A stretch of 64,000 nt of DNA from DATARH01 sp963778385 (lineage in GTDB: Bacteria; Pseudomonadota; Alphaproteobacteria; ATCC43930; CGMCC-115725), in assembly GCA_963778385.1 (NCBI GenBank), contig CAVZUA010000039.1, positions 1-64,000 of the forward strand, in the 5' to 3' direction. A program made the position numbers and the translations under genes. This document shows, piece after piece, positions 17,855 to 27,506 of this stretch; position 1 is the stretch's first letter; every line of letters starts with the position of its first letter. The notes below the pieces were generated by a model. It did no database searches and had not been told where the DNA came from. It saw only the letters and a program-made list of their open reading frames with translations.

Positions 17855-18538
17855 ATGATGAATTTACAGTACACGGCCAGAAAGGCGAGCAGAATGCTCG
17901 GGCTCAATTTACACGCATGGGAAATACTGATGGTATTCTCCCTCGTTACGGTTGCCGTAGCGGCCGTATTCGTCGTGGTTTTGACAAGAAAAGAATCTTC
18001 AGACCTTAAGCGCGAGTATGATACTTACAAACTCACCGTCGACGCGAAGGTGGCTGAAGCCAAAGAGGAAGGTATTAAAGCCGGTAAAACCGCCGGAGAC
18101 GCTTTGGCACGCGCCGCCGTCTTAGAAAAAGAGGCCGCCAGACTAACGAAGGAAGCTGAGGAGGCTAAACTAGAGACCGAGCGCCTTAAAACTCAGGTAG
18201 CTTGGCGACACCTCGCACCCGATCAACGAAAAAATATCGTTGACGATTTAGCCGGAAAAAGCTTCGCGATACATTTCGACTATTCGCAAAACGACCCCGA
18301 AGCGATGCAATTTTCGGAGGACTTGCTTAAAGCGATAAGGGATGCCGGGATAATTGCATATACACATCCGCTGGTGGCGCCTCCAGCCCCGCCGGGAGTT
18401 CTCATTTTTGGAACAGAAAATGATCCTGCATACCACGCCATGAAATCCGCTTTGGAACGCGCCAATGTTCAATTCAAATTGGCACCGCGCAATGGACCGA
18501 CCCGACTTTCGATCGGCAGCAAACTCGCACCATTTTGA
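17855..18538 (+). CDS. Membrane-anchored coiled-coil hypothetical protein
   Basis: From ATG 17855 (GAAGGCGGAAG upstream) the protein has a single membrane helix (about residues 18-42: WEILMVFSLVTVAVAAVFVV), a charged coiled coil (about 45-115: AKEEGIKAGKTAGDALARAA, LEKEAARLTKEAEEAKLETE), and a C-terminal globular part beginning IHFDYSQNDPEAMQFSEDLL. The layout suggests an inner-membrane protein with a soluble sensor or effector domain. The same frame is open to 17741 but lacks helix-like or conserved sequence there. No family is recognised with confidence. Confidence 0.65.
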   Translation: MMNLQYTARKASRMLGLNLHAWEILMVFSLVTVAVAAVFVVVLTRKESSDLKREYDTYKLTVDAKVAEAKEEGIKAGKTAGDALARAAVLEKEAARLTKEAEEAKLETERLKTQVAWRHLAPDQRKNIVDDLAGKSFAIHFDYSQNDPEAMQFSEDLLKAIRDAGIIAYTHPLVAPPAPPGVLIFGTENDPAYHAMKSALERANVQFKLAPRNGPTRLSIGSKLAPF

Positions 18539-18551
18539 GGGCAAATTGAGG

Positions 18552-18655
18552 TCTGGCGACAGGCAGATAAAGCAGATGAATTTCCAACGAGCTAAAGCCA
18601 CAGGCTCATCTGCGTCAGCACCAAGGTCAGCAATCAATGCAAGCCGTCATCAGGC
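18552..18655 (-). repeat. About 105-bp dispersed repeat, copy 1
   Basis: This stretch matches 20317-20420 in the same orientation at roughly 80 percent by eye: both start GTCTGGCGACAG and share TAAAGCCACAG and AAGGTCAGC. On the minus strand both copies hold the last codons of a terminase-small-subunit-like frame (ending ...LH or ...VH then TGA) and its 3' flank. Confidence 0.75.
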
Positions 18656-18955
18656 TCGGCCGGCTCACGATCGATCGCCAATGGCGCCGGCTCATGGTCG
18701 ACGACCTTCGCATTGACGATGAGCCGCGCCAAGTACTCGTCGTTGTCGTCTACGACGCTGATTTAAATCGTCGTTTTGTCAACGAAGATGCCCAAATGCC
18801 GGCCTACAAGCTCGATCGACCGGTTGGCCGCGGCACGGTCGCCGTTGCGCATCGACACTAGGGCATTGCGCTTCAGGTTACGGAGAACCCACGCCTCGTC
18901 GAGGCCGACGCGCTCGGCTGCCGAGTTGGCGGCGGCAAGAAACCGGCATCACCTG
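18634..18955 (-). pseudogene. Terminase-small-subunit-like gene remnant
   Basis: The minus-strand frame reads ERVGLDEAWVLRNLKRNALV, then RAAANRSIELVGRHLGIFVD, a pattern typical of phage terminase small subunits (Terminase_2-like). A TAA interrupts it; the same frame then reads DNDEYLARLI and VVDHEPAPLAI to TGA at 18634-18636. The N-terminal HTH region is missing. Terminase small subunits recognise phage DNA for packaging, so this is probably a prophage relic. Fragments of the same 3' end recur at 20.4 and 27.7 kb. Confidence 0.5.
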
Positions 18956-19091
18956 CCGGGCACGCAATACGCGATCTGCCTTTCTCGAAAGGCCCAAAAG
19001 GTCGATCCTTCCCTCACAACGAACCGAAATCCGGTGAATGTCGGTTTAAGGATCGGCGGTGCTTCAACACTTGGCGGTCAAGGAGTGATAG

Positions 19092-20227
19092 ATGCGCACC
19101 TATCTCGCGTTGGCCGCTGTCTTGGCCCTCGGACCAGCCGCTTCGGCCGCGGAGCGCGACCAGCCGACTGCCATCCTCGTCAGTCCGATTCACGAGGCCC
19201 AGATGGTCCGCGCCGACGACGGCAAGGACCACGTAGAATACGAACTTCTCGTCGTCAACGTGTTCTCCGAGCCGGTGACGCTGGCGAGCGTTACTGTTCT
19301 CGATCCCGCCGCAAAAGAACTCAAGCGGATCGAAGGGGGCGCCCTTGCGGCTGCGACCCAGACCCTCTTCGCGAAGATAGCAACACCAGTCGTTCCCGCA
19401 TCGGCCGCCGTCTCGGTTGACGTCGATCTAATCCTGCCGCCGGACACCGCCCCGGAACGGGTCACGCACCGGATCGCCTACACCCTCAAGGCGGACTGGA
19501 GCTTGCTTTGCTGGTCGGCAGCCTGGAGGTTAACGCACCAGAAGTCACCATCAACCGCCAGCCGGCCATGGTGATCAGGCCGCCCCTTAAGGGGAAGGGC
19601 TGGCTCGCGACCACCGCTTGCTGCAAGCCCAATGTCCACAGAGACCTTCGTATCGCGATAGACGGCGTCCGCATCGAGACCGCCGAAACCTTCGCCATCG
19701 ACTGGGCCAAGGTCAAGAACGACAGACTCTTCGACGGCAACGGCAAGAGGGTCGAGCAATACTATGGCTTCGGCGAGGACGTCCTCGCCGTCGCCGATGG
19801 CACTGTGGTCTACATCCACGACGGCATCCCCGATGAGACGCCGTCCGTCCTGATGGTCCCCAAGTCGAAGTCAGACTATGGCGGCAATAACGTGATTCTC
19901 GAAATCGCTCCGAATGTCTTCGCCTGGTATGCGCATTTGCGCCAGGGCAGTCTCAAGGTGAAGGTCGGTGACGCGGTGAAGGCCGGGGCGCCCATCGCCA
20001 AATTAGGGAACACCGGCCCCTCCGAAGGCCCCCATCTGCATTTCGGTCTTCTCAACAAGCCCGACCCTATCGCCGGACGGAGCCTGCCTTTCGTCATCGG
20101 CAGCTTCATCTTGGACGGCGCGGTTGATTTCGACACCTCGAAAGCGGATCGACTGGTGATTCGGCCCGATGCGCGACAGGTTCAGTCCGCCTATCCGCTC
20201 TACGGCGGCATCCAGGATTACCCGTAG
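19092..20227 (+). pseudogene. M23-family metallopeptidase, one frameshift
   Basis: The start is a signal peptide (RTYLALAAVLALGPAASAAE), followed by a beta-rich domain in frame 3 to about 19490. From there the protein continues in frame 2 (LELALLVGSLEVNAPEVTIN) into a LytM/M23 domain with GEDVLAVADGTVVYIH, FAWYAHLRQGSLKVKVGDAV and the zinc-binding HLHFG motif. M23 enzymes cleave peptidoglycan cross-bridges, or act as regulators if a ligand is lost; the first His ligand is not obvious (YYGFGED), so activity is uncertain. One indel near 19493 separates the two parts. Confidence 0.75.
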
Positions 20228-20316
20228 CGCGAACTATGAACCTGCGCGCCTATTGCGAGGAGACGAACCCCGAATCCTGGGTTTGCAGCTGAATCGGTTA
20301 CAGCAGCCAGATTGTG

Positions 20317-20420
20317 TCTGGCGACAGATAGATAAAGAAGATGCACTGCCAATGAGTTAAAGCCACAGCCTCGATCTGTGTCAGCTCAAGGTCAGCGATC
20401 AATGTACGCTGTCGTCATAG
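20317..20420 (-). repeat. About 105-bp dispersed repeat, copy 2
   Basis: This is the second copy of the repeat at 18552-18655, in the same orientation. The upstream minus-strand frame here ends DRVYDDSVH then TGA, and the preceding residues (VDHVALGA) parallel VDHEPAPLA of copy 1, so both copies are 3' ends of the same gene family. Confidence 0.7.
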
Positions 20421-20614
20421 ACGCGATCGGAGTTTGAGGTTGCGCCGAGGGCAACGTGATCGACAAGGAGCCGCCGGCGATTGGATATGCCATTCTCGGC
20501 CGGCTCGCAATCGCCGCATCGCCGGGCTGCGCAACCCCGACCAGCCCCGCCGGCCATGCTACCGCTGGTGTCGGAACCACCGCCCAGCACGGGCTCCTCC
20601 GAGCCATGCGCGAT

Positions 20615-20854
20615 ATGACGACCTGGTTCTGTGACGCCTATGCCTCCTGGCAAAAAGGCGGAATCGAAAACGCCAATGGCCGATTGTGACGATGGTTGCC
20701 GCGTAACCTCGATATCGACCAACTCTCCGATCAAGATATCCAGGAAATCGTCCTCACCGCCAACCTCACGCCCCGCAAATGCCTCGGGTTCACGACCCCG
20801 TTCCAGGCCATCTACGCCGAACTTGGAAAAGACGTCCAAATCCGCTTCTCATGA
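20615..20854 (+). pseudogene. IS30-family transposase C-terminal remnant
   Basis: The frame reads WFCDAYASWQKGGIENANGR, the Glu-containing end of the IS30 DDE core, and continues past a TGA as WLPRNLDIDQLSDQDIQEIV to the usual IS30 ending (YAELGKDVQIRF) at TGA 20852-20854. The in-frame stop and absence of the N-terminal two thirds mark it as a dead fragment. Confidence 0.8.
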
Positions 20855-20878
20855 TCCCGTTGCACTTCACCCCGGAAT

Positions 20879-21493
20879 TCACGGGGTGTCCGCCAGGGTC
20901 GCCAAATGTTCGAGCAACTCTCGACCTCTTTCTGGAAGTTCATCCAGACTTGCTGCGCCTGTACTCGCCGTTTCTATCCGCTGAGTATAGCTGTTGAGGG
21001 TCTCGGCGGCCTTTTCGAGGGTCTTAAATATATCGCCGTCCAATAATGCCACGTCTTCGCGCTCTCCACGTAAGAGAGGGCTGCTTTCGATGAGGAACGA
21101 TGTCCTGTTATTGAAGAACCGTGTCGTCGGTGTCGGGTCGAAGCTTTTGAGAAATGCGGGCCGAACACGAACCACTTCCTTATCAAGCCGCTGCCCCTCC
21201 ATCCTTACAGCCCATTTGACGACGATGCGCCGCCGGTCGTCGGTTTGCTTTCGCTCGGCCTGTAAGTCGGCTATTTGCGCCTTGATCCCTATGTAGGCGA
21301 GAACGCCGCCGCCCAGTCCAAGGCCGCCCGCGATCAGCGTCTCCCACTCGTGCAGCCAGTCCCGTCCGCCGCGCAAAAGGATGGTGCTTATGGCCCCGGC
21401 GAGCACGATGAGGGCGATGGGCGTCCAAAATTGCCAGCCCCAATCCCAGCGCGGGTTTGGCTGAGTATCGACCATCCCCGCCCCCGCCGCCAT
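20879..21493 (-). CDS. Membrane-anchored coiled-coil hypothetical protein
   Basis: The 204-residue protein has two predicted membrane helices near the N-terminus (PIALIVLAGAISTILL and LIAGGLGLGGGVLAYIGI) followed by a helical domain (ADLQAERKQTDDRRR ... LEKAAETLNSYTQRI). No family is recognised. ATG 21475 (start VDTQPNPRWDWGW) is a likelier start than 21493, because the upstream gene overlaps this region. It may be co-transcribed with the HTH protein upstream. Confidence 0.5.
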   Translation of the reverse strand: MAAGAGMVDTQPNPRWDWGWQFWTPIALIVLAGAISTILLRGGRDWLHEWETLIAGGLGLGGGVLAYIGIKAQIADLQAERKQTDDRRRIVVKWAVRMEGQRLDKEVVRVRPAFLKSFDPTPTTRFFNNRTSFLIESSPLLRGEREDVALLDGDIFKTLEKAAETLNSYTQRIETASTGAASLDELPERGRELLEHLATLADTP

Positions 21494-21951
21494 GTCAGGA
21501 ACCGGCCCCAGGCTCTGGTCGGCGTCGCCGTCTCCTTCGCCGGCCGCTGATCGGTCTGCAGCGCGTTCAATTGCGCCTGGGTCCGCCGCCGCTCCTCGTC
21601 ATTGGTCCGTCGCTCGGCCTCGCTGGCGTCCAGCCTGGTGCGCAGGTCACTGATCTGGTCCTGCGCATCGGCGAATCGGGCTTCGAGCATTGCTGTCTTG
21701 GCCCTCTCAGCGGCGAGTTGCGCAACCGCCTCGACCTGTTGCGACTTGTTCCACGCAACAGTCGGCGCATCAGGTGCCGGTGTTGCGTTCGGCTGGATGT
21801 CGTAAATCCGCTCCAACTCCGACGGGTCGAGCAGCCGAGCGCCGTCCGGCCCGACAGTGTAGGAAAGCCGCCCCGCTTTCATCGCTCGATGGAGGGTAGA
21901 CCGGGGCCTGCCGGTAAGCCAGGCCGCTTCGGAGAGACCGATATTTGCCAT
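21388..21951 (-). CDS. HTH/coiled-coil DNA-binding protein
   Basis: An N-terminal HTH (IGLSEAAWLTGRPRSTLHRA) like those of MerR-type or phage/plasmid regulators is followed by a linker and a long coiled coil (VEAVAQLAAERAKTAMLEAR, then QISDLRTRLDASEAERRTN). Such proteins occur on plasmids and prophages of alphaproteobacteria. The last 30 residues (from about 21485) overlap the next gene by about 100 bases and look unlike a natural C-terminus, so a frameshift near 21485 may have extended the frame. Bases 21952-22292 hold nothing recognisable. Confidence 0.5.
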   Translation of the reverse strand: MANIGLSEAAWLTGRPRSTLHRAMKAGRLSYTVGPDGARLLDPSELERIYDIQPNATPAPDAPTVAWNKSQQVEAVAQLAAERAKTAMLEARFADAQDQISDLRTRLDASEAERRTNDEERRRTQAQLNALQTDQRPAKETATPTRAWGRFLTWRRGRGWSILSQTRAGIGAGNFGRPSPSSCSPGP

Positions 21952-22292
21952 GGTGTTGCGCCCCCAAACCGCAACAGTCCCGTGAAGCGTTGCGCTTCAG
22001 GCGGACGTGTTGCACGCGGGGGAATCCGCTTTACGCCGGTCCACCCGGTCGCAAGGGGCAAGGGACGGCGCTCGACGGCTAGAACCACTTCGGCAGCTCG
22101 GGAAATTTCACCCGGCACCGGTCATAGATCGACACCGATGGGTTCTGCATCCGCGGGCAATCATGCGAGGCGGCGCAGATCGCCGACTTAACGAGGATGC
22201 GCCTTGCTTAAACGCGGATCTCTCCGCCGCGAACCAAGCGCACGACGATGAGGGTTATCGAATTACCCGCGCATCTCTGAAGACGTTGTTTC

Positions 22293-22529
22293 CTATTCGT
22301 CGCAGACGCTCGCCGCCACACCGATTGCTACCTGGTTGCAGGCGTTCGCACTATAGCTGCCGAGGCTCATACAACGCTGATATGTCCTCTCGGCGCGAGC
22401 GAAATAGCAAGTGAGGTTGATTCTTTGGGGAAGCACTTGTGCATCTGATCCCCAGTGGGAGCTTCCTGTGTGATAACTTACGCTCGACTTATAAACCGAT
22501 TTTTCTGCAGAGAGTCTCGGTGTAGTCAT
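22293..22529 (-). CDS. Small cysteine-containing hypothetical protein
   Basis: The 78-residue frame is preceded by a near-perfect Shine-Dalgarno (CAGGAGGTCAATC-ATG), strong support for translation. The C-terminal half holds four cysteines (LTCYFARAERTYQRCMSLGS, ANACNQVAIGVAASVC). There is no signal peptide and no recognised family. Confidence 0.5.
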   Translation of the reverse strand: MTTPRLSAEKSVYKSSVSYHTGSSHWGSDAQVLPQRINLTCYFARAERTYQRCMSLGSYSANACNQVAIGVAASVCDE

Positions 22530-22551
22530 GATTGACCTCCTGAGGGTAATT

Positions 22552-22773
22552 TAGCCGACATTCCCCGGACGCCGAGTCATTCTGACATGAAAATCGCTCC
22601 TTCGGGCGTCTTGAGCAAGAGCAGGCAGTTTCCTATAGCCTTCCCGCCCGTGCTCGGCAATGAGCCGCGCAAATGCTCAGCCGGCTCTGCCGCCCGCAGC
22701 GGTCGCACGACACCTCGGGCATCGTCATGCCCTTCGCCCGCATGTCGCCGAGCGTGATCTGCACTCTGCTCAC
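22552..22773 (-). pseudogene. Small zinc-finger-like protein, frameshifted
   Basis: From GTG 22773 the frame reads RVQITLGDMRAKGMTMPEVS then CDRCGRQSR. In many alphaproteobacterial homologues CDRC is followed by ARLIAEHG; here that segment (ARLIAEHGREGYRKLPALAQ) is in another frame after about 22680 and runs to TAA at 22552-22554. One indel disrupts the gene. Role unknown. Confidence 0.35.
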
Positions 22774-22946
22774 CAAACCACCTCCGACGCCGATTAGGCC
22801 ATCAGGCGGCCTCTGCAGAGCGCGTGCACTGGCCTTGCCGGTACAGCGCCGCTAGGCGCTCTTATCGGGTCTAATCTTAAGCGATCGTTGAGCCAGAGGC
22901 GCCCACGGGCGCTCCAGGCCCTTCGACCTGAGTATGGAGAGAGCAA

Positions 22947-23641
22947 GTGGAGGGACCAATGGGCGAGGTGATCGGCGAGGTGCTCCCGTTCGGCGTCGGG
23001 GTCGCCCTCTCGCCGTTCTCGATCGTCGCCGTCGTCCTGATCCTCGCGACGGCAAGGGCGCGCTCGAATGGCCCGGTCTTCCTGATCGGCTGGCTGGTGG
23101 GTTCCTCGTCGGCGGCATCGTGCTGGCCGTGTCGGATGCCGAGGATGCGAGCAAGAACGGTGTCCCAGCCGTTTGGGTGAGCTGGTTAAAGGTTGTCCTC
23201 GGCGCTTTGCTACTGCTGGTCGCGGTTCGGCAGTGGAAGCGCCGCCGAAGCGACGAGGACACGCCGGAGATGCCGAGGTGGATGCGGCTGATGGATGGGT
23301 TCACCCCGAGCAAGGTGCTGGTCGCGGGCGCCGTGCTCTCCAGTGCGCCCCCGAAGAACGCGCTGCTTGTGATCGGGGCAGCGGCGGCCGTTGCCCAGAC
23401 CGGCGCCTCCACCTGCACGCAGATCATCGGGCTGGCCGTGTTCGCCGTGATCGGCTCGCTCGGGGTTGGTGTGCCGGTCGCCATCTACTTTGGGACGGGC
23501 GAGCGGTCCGAGCAGATCCTCGATGGCCTCAGGGACTGGGTAGCACGCAACAACAACACAATCATTCCGGTGATGTGCGTCGTCGTCGGCGTCAAGCTGA
23601 TCGCCGACGGGATCGGTTCACTCGCGGTCTTGACACCCTAA
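22947..23641 (+). pseudogene. GAP-family membrane protein, one frameshift
   Basis: The N-terminus in frame 3 (GEVIGEVLPFGVGVALSPFS, IVAVVLILATARARSNGPVF) and the rest in frame 2 (GGFLVGGIVLAV, FTPSKVLVAGAVLSSAPPKN, ending SLAVLTP) together match the GAP (sulfolipid-addressing-like) family of six-helix membrane proteins. The switch is near 23095 at GGCTGGTGGGT. Substrate and role in proteobacteria are unknown. Confidence 0.7.
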
Positions 23642-24214
23642 CTGAGCGGCGGGCGCAGCCCTTATGCATGTCGAACTGCGGCGGACAGGGGATCCGGTTG
23701 GTTTTCGGTTCGGTCCGTGCCTGCGCCAAGCGCTCAGAGCATTGTCGGACGCGCTCGCCGGCCCCCACGACGGGCATAAGCATTTCCGCCCCTGCGGCGA
23801 TCGGCGCCCCCGGATGACACATCAGCACGTTGAGCGCCCCCGACCGGCTCGGTCCGGCCCAGGCTCGCGATCAAGCACGCAGCCGCGCCAATAGCCTGCC
23901 CTGGGAACAGCGGGCCTATGGAGCAGCGGTGCTGCCGCTCGCCGCCCCTGATGGCGCCCCATTGGCGCCATCAGGGGGACTCCCCACCAATGATCAAGCA
24001 TTTTTGGCGGGGCGGTAACCGCCAAGAGGGAGCCGGTGGTGAAGGCATCCCAGTGGGGGTGAGCATAGCGCCGTGCTCGGCACCGTCGAGAACGCTTCGG
24101 CTTCGCCGGTGCCACAAGCGGCATCCTCGACGACACCTGCGCGCGGCGCACTGGCAGGCGCCAGGTCGGGACGCAGGGATGGTTACTACGGTCGACGCCG
24201 GGATGTTTTGTGGC
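23642..24214. other. Stretch without a recognisable gene; contains a perfect palindrome
   Basis: No convincing coding sequence is seen in either strand. The notable feature is a 14-bp perfect inverted repeat at 23945-23977. The right-hand part may be the flank of the IS110 remnant that follows. Confidence 0.4.
23945..23977. repeat. Perfect 14-bp inverted repeat
   Basis: CCCCTGATGGCGCC (23945-23958) and GGCGCCATCAGGGG (23964-23977) are exact complements around the loop CCATT. No T-run follows on either side, so it is not a standard intrinsic terminator. It may be a protein-binding palindrome, an IS end or a REP-like element. Confidence 0.7.
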
Positions 24215-24790
24215 TTAGGTGGTCTGCTTCTCGGCACGACTGGGGTCAAACATGGTCTGCTGGCCGAGCATCGCGCAAGCCACTGCGAGCAGTCGGTCGG
24301 CAACGCTGCGCGGGGCACGCCCGTGGCTGTGACCGCGCTTGCGCAATTCGGCATAGCGACAGCGGCTGAGCGGATCGTGTTGGGTAGCAACCCGGCCCAG
24401 TGATAGACCGCGCTGCGCAGTCGCATATGGCAAGCTTGGCACATGATGACGATGCAGCGCTTGCCACTGCGCTTCGTCACTGGGGCGACCCCGCAGAGGG
24501 TTCGCAGCGCGTGATAATCTCGCCGGCGCACAGGCTCCGCCGCCTCGGCCAGGAGCGTGGCGAGGACAATCCTTCCGCACCTGGCAAGGATCGCAGGATT
24601 GTCACGTGGCGCTGCTCGGGCTCTTGTCCCGATGCCGTCTTCTCCTCGCCGGCTGCGAATTCGCCGCAGAGCGTATCGAGGCAACGATGCGGTTCCTTGA
24701 TTTGTCGGTTGACCAGCTTGGGTCGTGCCGCCACGGCGCGAATATGCGCGCTCGCGGCCTCGACGGTGCTGGCGGCGGCGGCGTCCGGTC
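24215..24790 (-). pseudogene. IS110-family transposase C-terminal remnant
   Basis: Pieces in three minus-strand frames form the transposase_20 domain of IS110: ASAHIRAVAARPKLVNRQIK, then RIVLATLLAEAAEPVRRRDY and HALRTLCGVAPVTKRSGKRC, then RVATQHDPLSRCRYAELRKR and HSHGRAPRSVADRLLAVACA. The serine-type catalytic end is present but the N-terminal DEDD domain is missing and at least two frame changes occur. Its last 95 bases recur at 32970-33067. Confidence 0.8.
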
Positions 24791-25031
24791 GCCTCCGGCA
24801 GCGGCCCGGCCGGCGACGGGAAGACCAGCGCCGCCCCGCAGTTTCGGAACGGGTCGGCCCCCAACGGCGGCGCGGTTCGTCGGCGAACGACAGCAAGCTC
24901 GCGACTTCGGAGCGAGAGAACCGGACGAGGGGCGTGCTCGACAAGCCGAGCGGAGCGCTACAGAGGTCGCCAGAAGGCCCGGAACGGTGAGCCGGGTTGC
25001 GGGCGTTTTGCTTAAATGGGAGGGCCGAGCA

Positions 25032-25379
25032 ATGATTGAAACGAACGGGATCGACCACATCGTGTTGCACGTCGCCGATGTGCCGCGCGCCAGAGACTTC
25101 TGTAGCGGCGTGCTGGGCATGACCGTATACCGCGAGAACGAGCGCCAGGTTTTCCTTCATACCGGCAATCAAGGCGTCGCCCTGTAAAAAAGGGAAGCCG
25201 GTGCCGCCGGCGGGGACATGAACCACCTCGCCCTCAACGTTGCATCGGGAACCTATGAGAGCCTTCGGACCGATTTGGAGCGACACGGCGTCGCCGTCAG
25301 TGGCCGCCCGGGCGACGATCACTGCATCTATTTCAATGATCCTGACGGCCACCGCCTGCAATTGATGTTTCCCAAGTGA
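25032..25379 (+). pseudogene. VOC-family (glyoxalase/dioxygenase-like) protein with an in-frame stop
   Basis: The frame from ATG 25032 reads GIDHIVLHVADVPRARDFCS, a VOC beta-alpha-beta-beta-beta start with the first metal His, and continues in the same frame through MNHLALNV to YFNDPDGHRLQLMFPK, where the usual metal Glu is Gln. A TAA at 25185-25187 interrupts it where relatives have a Phe codon (VAL-F-KRE). No frameshift is needed: this is a pure nonsense lesion. An alternative start after the stop (ATG 25218) would lack half the fold. Confidence 0.75.
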
Positions 25380-25810
25380 ATCGCCCCAATCGAAAAATCG
25401 CTTGCGCGTAGGCGCGATCGATCACCGTGCGGCTGGTTTTCCCCTCTTGATAGGCAAGAGCGGTCGTTATGACGCCAGCTGAATGACCGGTCTGTCCAGC
25501 TAACGGACCCGCGCCGGACGGACGGGAACGAGCGCAACGCGCCGAGAGCTGACCTTTACGGAAACCGCCGGACGGCGCTGGGTCAGCTCCCGTAGCTCCG
25601 ATGCCTTTCAACGTCGCCTTTGCCAACGCCGAAAGCGGCACGTGCTGTAGTCGCATTCCGTCATCGCGCCGGCCCAAGCATTGGCAGCGATGCTGTCTCT
25701 GTATATGGCTGTTTCGTAGAAGATTTGCCTGGCCGTGAAGCGGTGCTGTGCACGATAAGCTGAGCGGCTTTAGATCTTGCAACGTTAGTTGACCGCGCCA
25801 GGAGCATTAC
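25380..25810. other. Intergenic stretch, nothing recognised
   Basis: No gene, repeat or RNA is recognised between the VOC pseudogene and the MFS pseudogene. An AGGAGC stretch at its right end is the ribosome-binding site of the MFS gene. Confidence 0.4.
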
Positions 25811-27506
25811 ATGATTGGTGCGCCACGGGCGCAGATGTTTGGCGGCGACAGCATCGCCGCCCCGCTGCGTCATCCCACGTTTCGGCGCATTTGGCTCGCC
25901 AGCGTGCTGTCTAATCTCGGCATTCTGATCCAGGGGGTCGGCGCCGCCTGGGCCATGACGCAAATGGCGTCCTCGGCCGACAAGGTCGCGCTGGTGCAGA
26001 CTGCGCTGAGCCTGCCGATCATGCTGATCGCATGCCGGCCGGCGCGATTGCTGACATGTACGACCGGCGCATCGTCGCGCTAGTCGCCCTTTGTATTGCG
26101 CTCTCCGGCGCGACCGCATTGGCAGTGCTGACTTGGCTAGGTCTGGTCACGCCGAACCTTCTGCTCGGGTTCTGCTTCGCCGTAGGCTGCGGCATGGCGC
26201 TGATGGGACCGGCTTGGCAATCCTCGGTCGCAGAGCAGGTGCCCGCGGAAACGCTTCCCGCCGCGCTCGCCCTCAATGGCATCAGCTACAACATCGCGCG
26301 CAGCATCGGTCCGGCGATCGGCGGCATCGTCGTCGCGACTGCTGGCTCGGAGTTTGCGTTTGCTCTTAACGCTATGCTCTATCTGCCGCTAATTGCCGCG
26401 TTGTTGCTGTGGAAGCGCGTTGCCGAACCCTCGCGCCTGCCTCCCGAAAAGCTGCGGCGCGCCATGGTTTCAGGCGTGCGTTACATCGGCAATTCACCCT
26501 CAATCAAGATCGTGTTGGCCCGCACCCTGTTGGTCGGCCTCCTCGGCGGCGCGATCCTCGCCCTGCTGCCGCTGGTCGCTCGCGATCGCCTGCAGGGCGG
26601 CGCCGGGCTCTACGGCATGATGCTCGGCGCCTTCGGCGTCGGTGCCGTCCTCGGCGCGCTCAACCTCACTAGGCTGCGCAGGCACCTCGGCGCCGAGGCC
26701 GCGTTCAGCGTCTGCACGATAGCGATGGGCGTGGGTTTCGTCGTGGTGGCGGTGAGCCAGACGCCGGTGCCGACGATGGCCGCGCTGGTCGTGGCCGGCG
26801 CCGGGTGGACGCTGACATGGACGCTACTCAATATCGGCGTACAACTGTCGGCGCCGCGCTGGGTGTCGGGGCGCACCAGGCGGCAAGCTCAGGCGGGATT
26901 GCCCTTGGCGCCTGGGGGTGGGGCCATCTTACCGATCTCGCGGGGGTCGAAACGGCGCTGTTGATCGCGGGCGTGCTGATGCTGGCGTCGCCGCTGATCG
27001 GTCTGTGGCTGCGTATGCCGCGCATCGGCGCGCGCGGCGAAGAAACCGTCGTACTTGATGATCCCGAAGTGCGGCTGGAGCTGACCGGGCGCAGCGGTCC
27101 GGTGGTTGTCGAGATTGAATATCGCGTCGAGCCGGACAATGCGTTGGCGTTTCATAGTCTTATGCACGAGGTGCAGATGTTCCGCCAACGCAACGGCGCC
27201 TATGGCTGGTCGATCGCGCGCGATGTCGCCGATCCCGAATTATGGACCGAACGCTATCGTTGCCCGACCTGGTTCGACTATTTGCGCCAGCGCAACCGCG
27301 CGACCCGGTCGGAGACGGCGACGGAACAAGAGGCGATCGCCTTTCACATCGGCCCCGACCCGGTTCGCGTCCGCCGAATGCTGGAGCGCCCGTTCGGCTC
27401 GGTGCGTTCGAAGGATCACACGACCGATATGGCGCCGCGAGCCGAGACCACCGCGACGACGCGCGAACCCCGGGAACCGCTCCAGCAGCTCCGGCGGTCC
27501 GGGTGA
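25811..27506 (+). pseudogene. MFS_3-type transporter with C-terminal monooxygenase-like domain, two frameshifts
   Basis: The transporter starts in frame 2 (PLRHPTFRRIWLASVLSNLG), shifts to frame 1 near 26028 (ALSLPIMLIA then MPAGAIADMYDRR, one base missing from an expected GCGATG) and to frame 3 near 26860-26880 (LSAPRWVSGR then SGGIALGAWGWGHL). The membrane part matches MFS_3 (EntS-like) exporters. The C-terminal 130 residues (VVVEIEYRVEPDNALAFHSL, AYGWSIARDVADPELWTERY) form an antibiotic-biosynthesis-monooxygenase-like domain known to be fused to this subfamily. The first lesion is a clean single-base deletion; the second may include a small deletion of the linker helix. Confidence 0.75.
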
